Part shown: positions 5,035 to 5,472 of the stretch, one piece after another
How positions within the stretch are numbered: the stretch's first letter is position 1
How the letters are laid out: each line of letters begins with the position of its first letter
From: JBJXHB01 sp046160725
GTDB lineage: Bacteria > Pseudomonadota > Gammaproteobacteria > Burkholderiales > Burkholderiaceae_C
Assembly: GCA_046160725.1 (NCBI GenBank)
Contig: JBJXHB010000402.1
Span: forward strand, 1-5,472
Reading direction: 5' to 3'
DNA length: 5,472 bases
Notes under the pieces: model-generated
Told to the model about the DNA's origin: nothing
What the model saw: only the letters and a program-made list of their open reading frames with translations
Database searches by the model: none
Position numbers and translations under genes: made by a program

Positions 5035-5472
5035 ATGGCCGGACCGCCGGATGCAGCCCGGGCCAATGAAACCTGGACCCTGATCCATGCCGACGCGCAG
5101 CTGCTGGTGGTGTCCAAGCCAGCCGGCCTGCTGTCGGTGCCGGGCCGAGGCCCCGACAAGGCCGACTGCCTCAGCGCGCGGGTACAGGCGCAGTACCCGG
5201 ATGCGACCATCGTGCATCGGCTGGACCAGGCCACGTCCGGCCTGATGCTGCTGGCGCGCGGTGCTGATATGCAACGCCGGCTGTCAGCAGCCTTCGAGCA
5301 GCGCCAGGTGGACAAGCGCTATGTCGCCTGGGTGTCGGGCCGTCCGCTGACCGACGACGGCGAGATCCGTCTGCCCATCGGCGCCGATTGGGCCGATCGA
5401 CCCCGGCGGCGCATCGACACCACGGCCGGCCGCGCGTCGCACACCATCTGGCGAGTGCTGCGCCGCGAGCCC
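5035..5472 (+). CDS. rluA: RluA-type pseudouridine synthase, 3' end cut off by the window
   Basis: The first 146 codons are visible; the family is usually about 220 residues. The enzyme isomerises uridine to pseudouridine in RNA; E. coli RluA acts on 23S rRNA position 746 and on position 32 of several tRNAs. The start of the domain is VVSKPAGLLSVPGRG (residues 25-39), motif I-like. The catalytic motif is VHRLDQATSGL (60-70), with nucleophile Asp64, the same number as in E. coli RluA. LPIGADWADRP (113-123) matches the LPL..DWPNRP segment typical of RluA rather than RluC or RluD, and there is no N-terminal S4 domain, again as in RluA. The ATG at 5035 is 16 nt after the DUF3047 stop. An in-frame GTG at 5011 would overlap that stop and is an alternative start. 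The C-terminal RNA-binding portion is not visible. Confidence 0.9.
   Translation, partial: MAGPPDAARANETWTLIHADAQLLVVSKPAGLLSVPGRGPDKADCLSARVQAQYPDATIVHRLDQATSGLMLLARGADMQRRLSAAFEQRQVDKRYVAWVSGRPLTDDGEIRLPIGADWADRPRRRIDTTAGRASHTIWRVLRREP

Overview
The window is about 5.5 kb of very GC-rich DNA that reads as ordinary chromosome of a high-GC proteobacterium. The long-form TrpRS, the PurN and RluA sequences and the overall base composition best fit a betaproteobacterium of the Burkholderiales. That placement comes from remembered family resemblance, not from a search. I see no mobile element, CRISPR array, tRNA or rRNA.

Layout: (1) 1-86, an intergenic end with GC-only repeats. (2) purN, 87-716, minus strand, purine biosynthesis. 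(3) A 127-bp divergent spacer with likely promoters. (4) trpS, 844-2052, plus strand, a long-form tryptophanyl-tRNA synthetase with an inserted segment of about 70 residues and a four-cysteine motif like that of iron-sulfur TrpRS enzymes. (5) 2070-2546, plus strand, a small CX5R protein phosphatase 17 nt behind trpS and probably co-transcribed with it. (6) A 93-bp convergent spacer with two perfect short hairpins. (7) 2640-3734, minus strand, a circularly permuted RsgA/YjeQ-type GTPase, complete with G motifs and zinc knuckle. (8) 3735-4220, a 486-bp stretch without a confident gene. It holds the strongest Shine-Dalgarno sequence in the window, serving a 17-codon minus-strand ORF and overlapping the stop codon of a 59-codon ORF. 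(9) 4221-5018, plus strand, a DUF3047 lipoprotein with a Tat-like signal and a 9-bp tandem repeat encoding an Ala-Pro-Val linker. (10) From 5035 to the window edge, plus strand, the N-terminal 146 residues of an RluA-type pseudouridine synthase.

How the genes relate: four of the six confident genes serve translation or nucleotide supply (PurN, TrpRS, the RsgA-type GTPase, RluA). The phosphatase and the DUF3047 lipoprotein have unknown substrates. I did not find a convincing new multigene system. The items most worth checking are the cysteine motif in TrpRS, the small-ORF locus at 3882-4198, the trpS-phosphatase pairing and the repeat-bearing lipoprotein.
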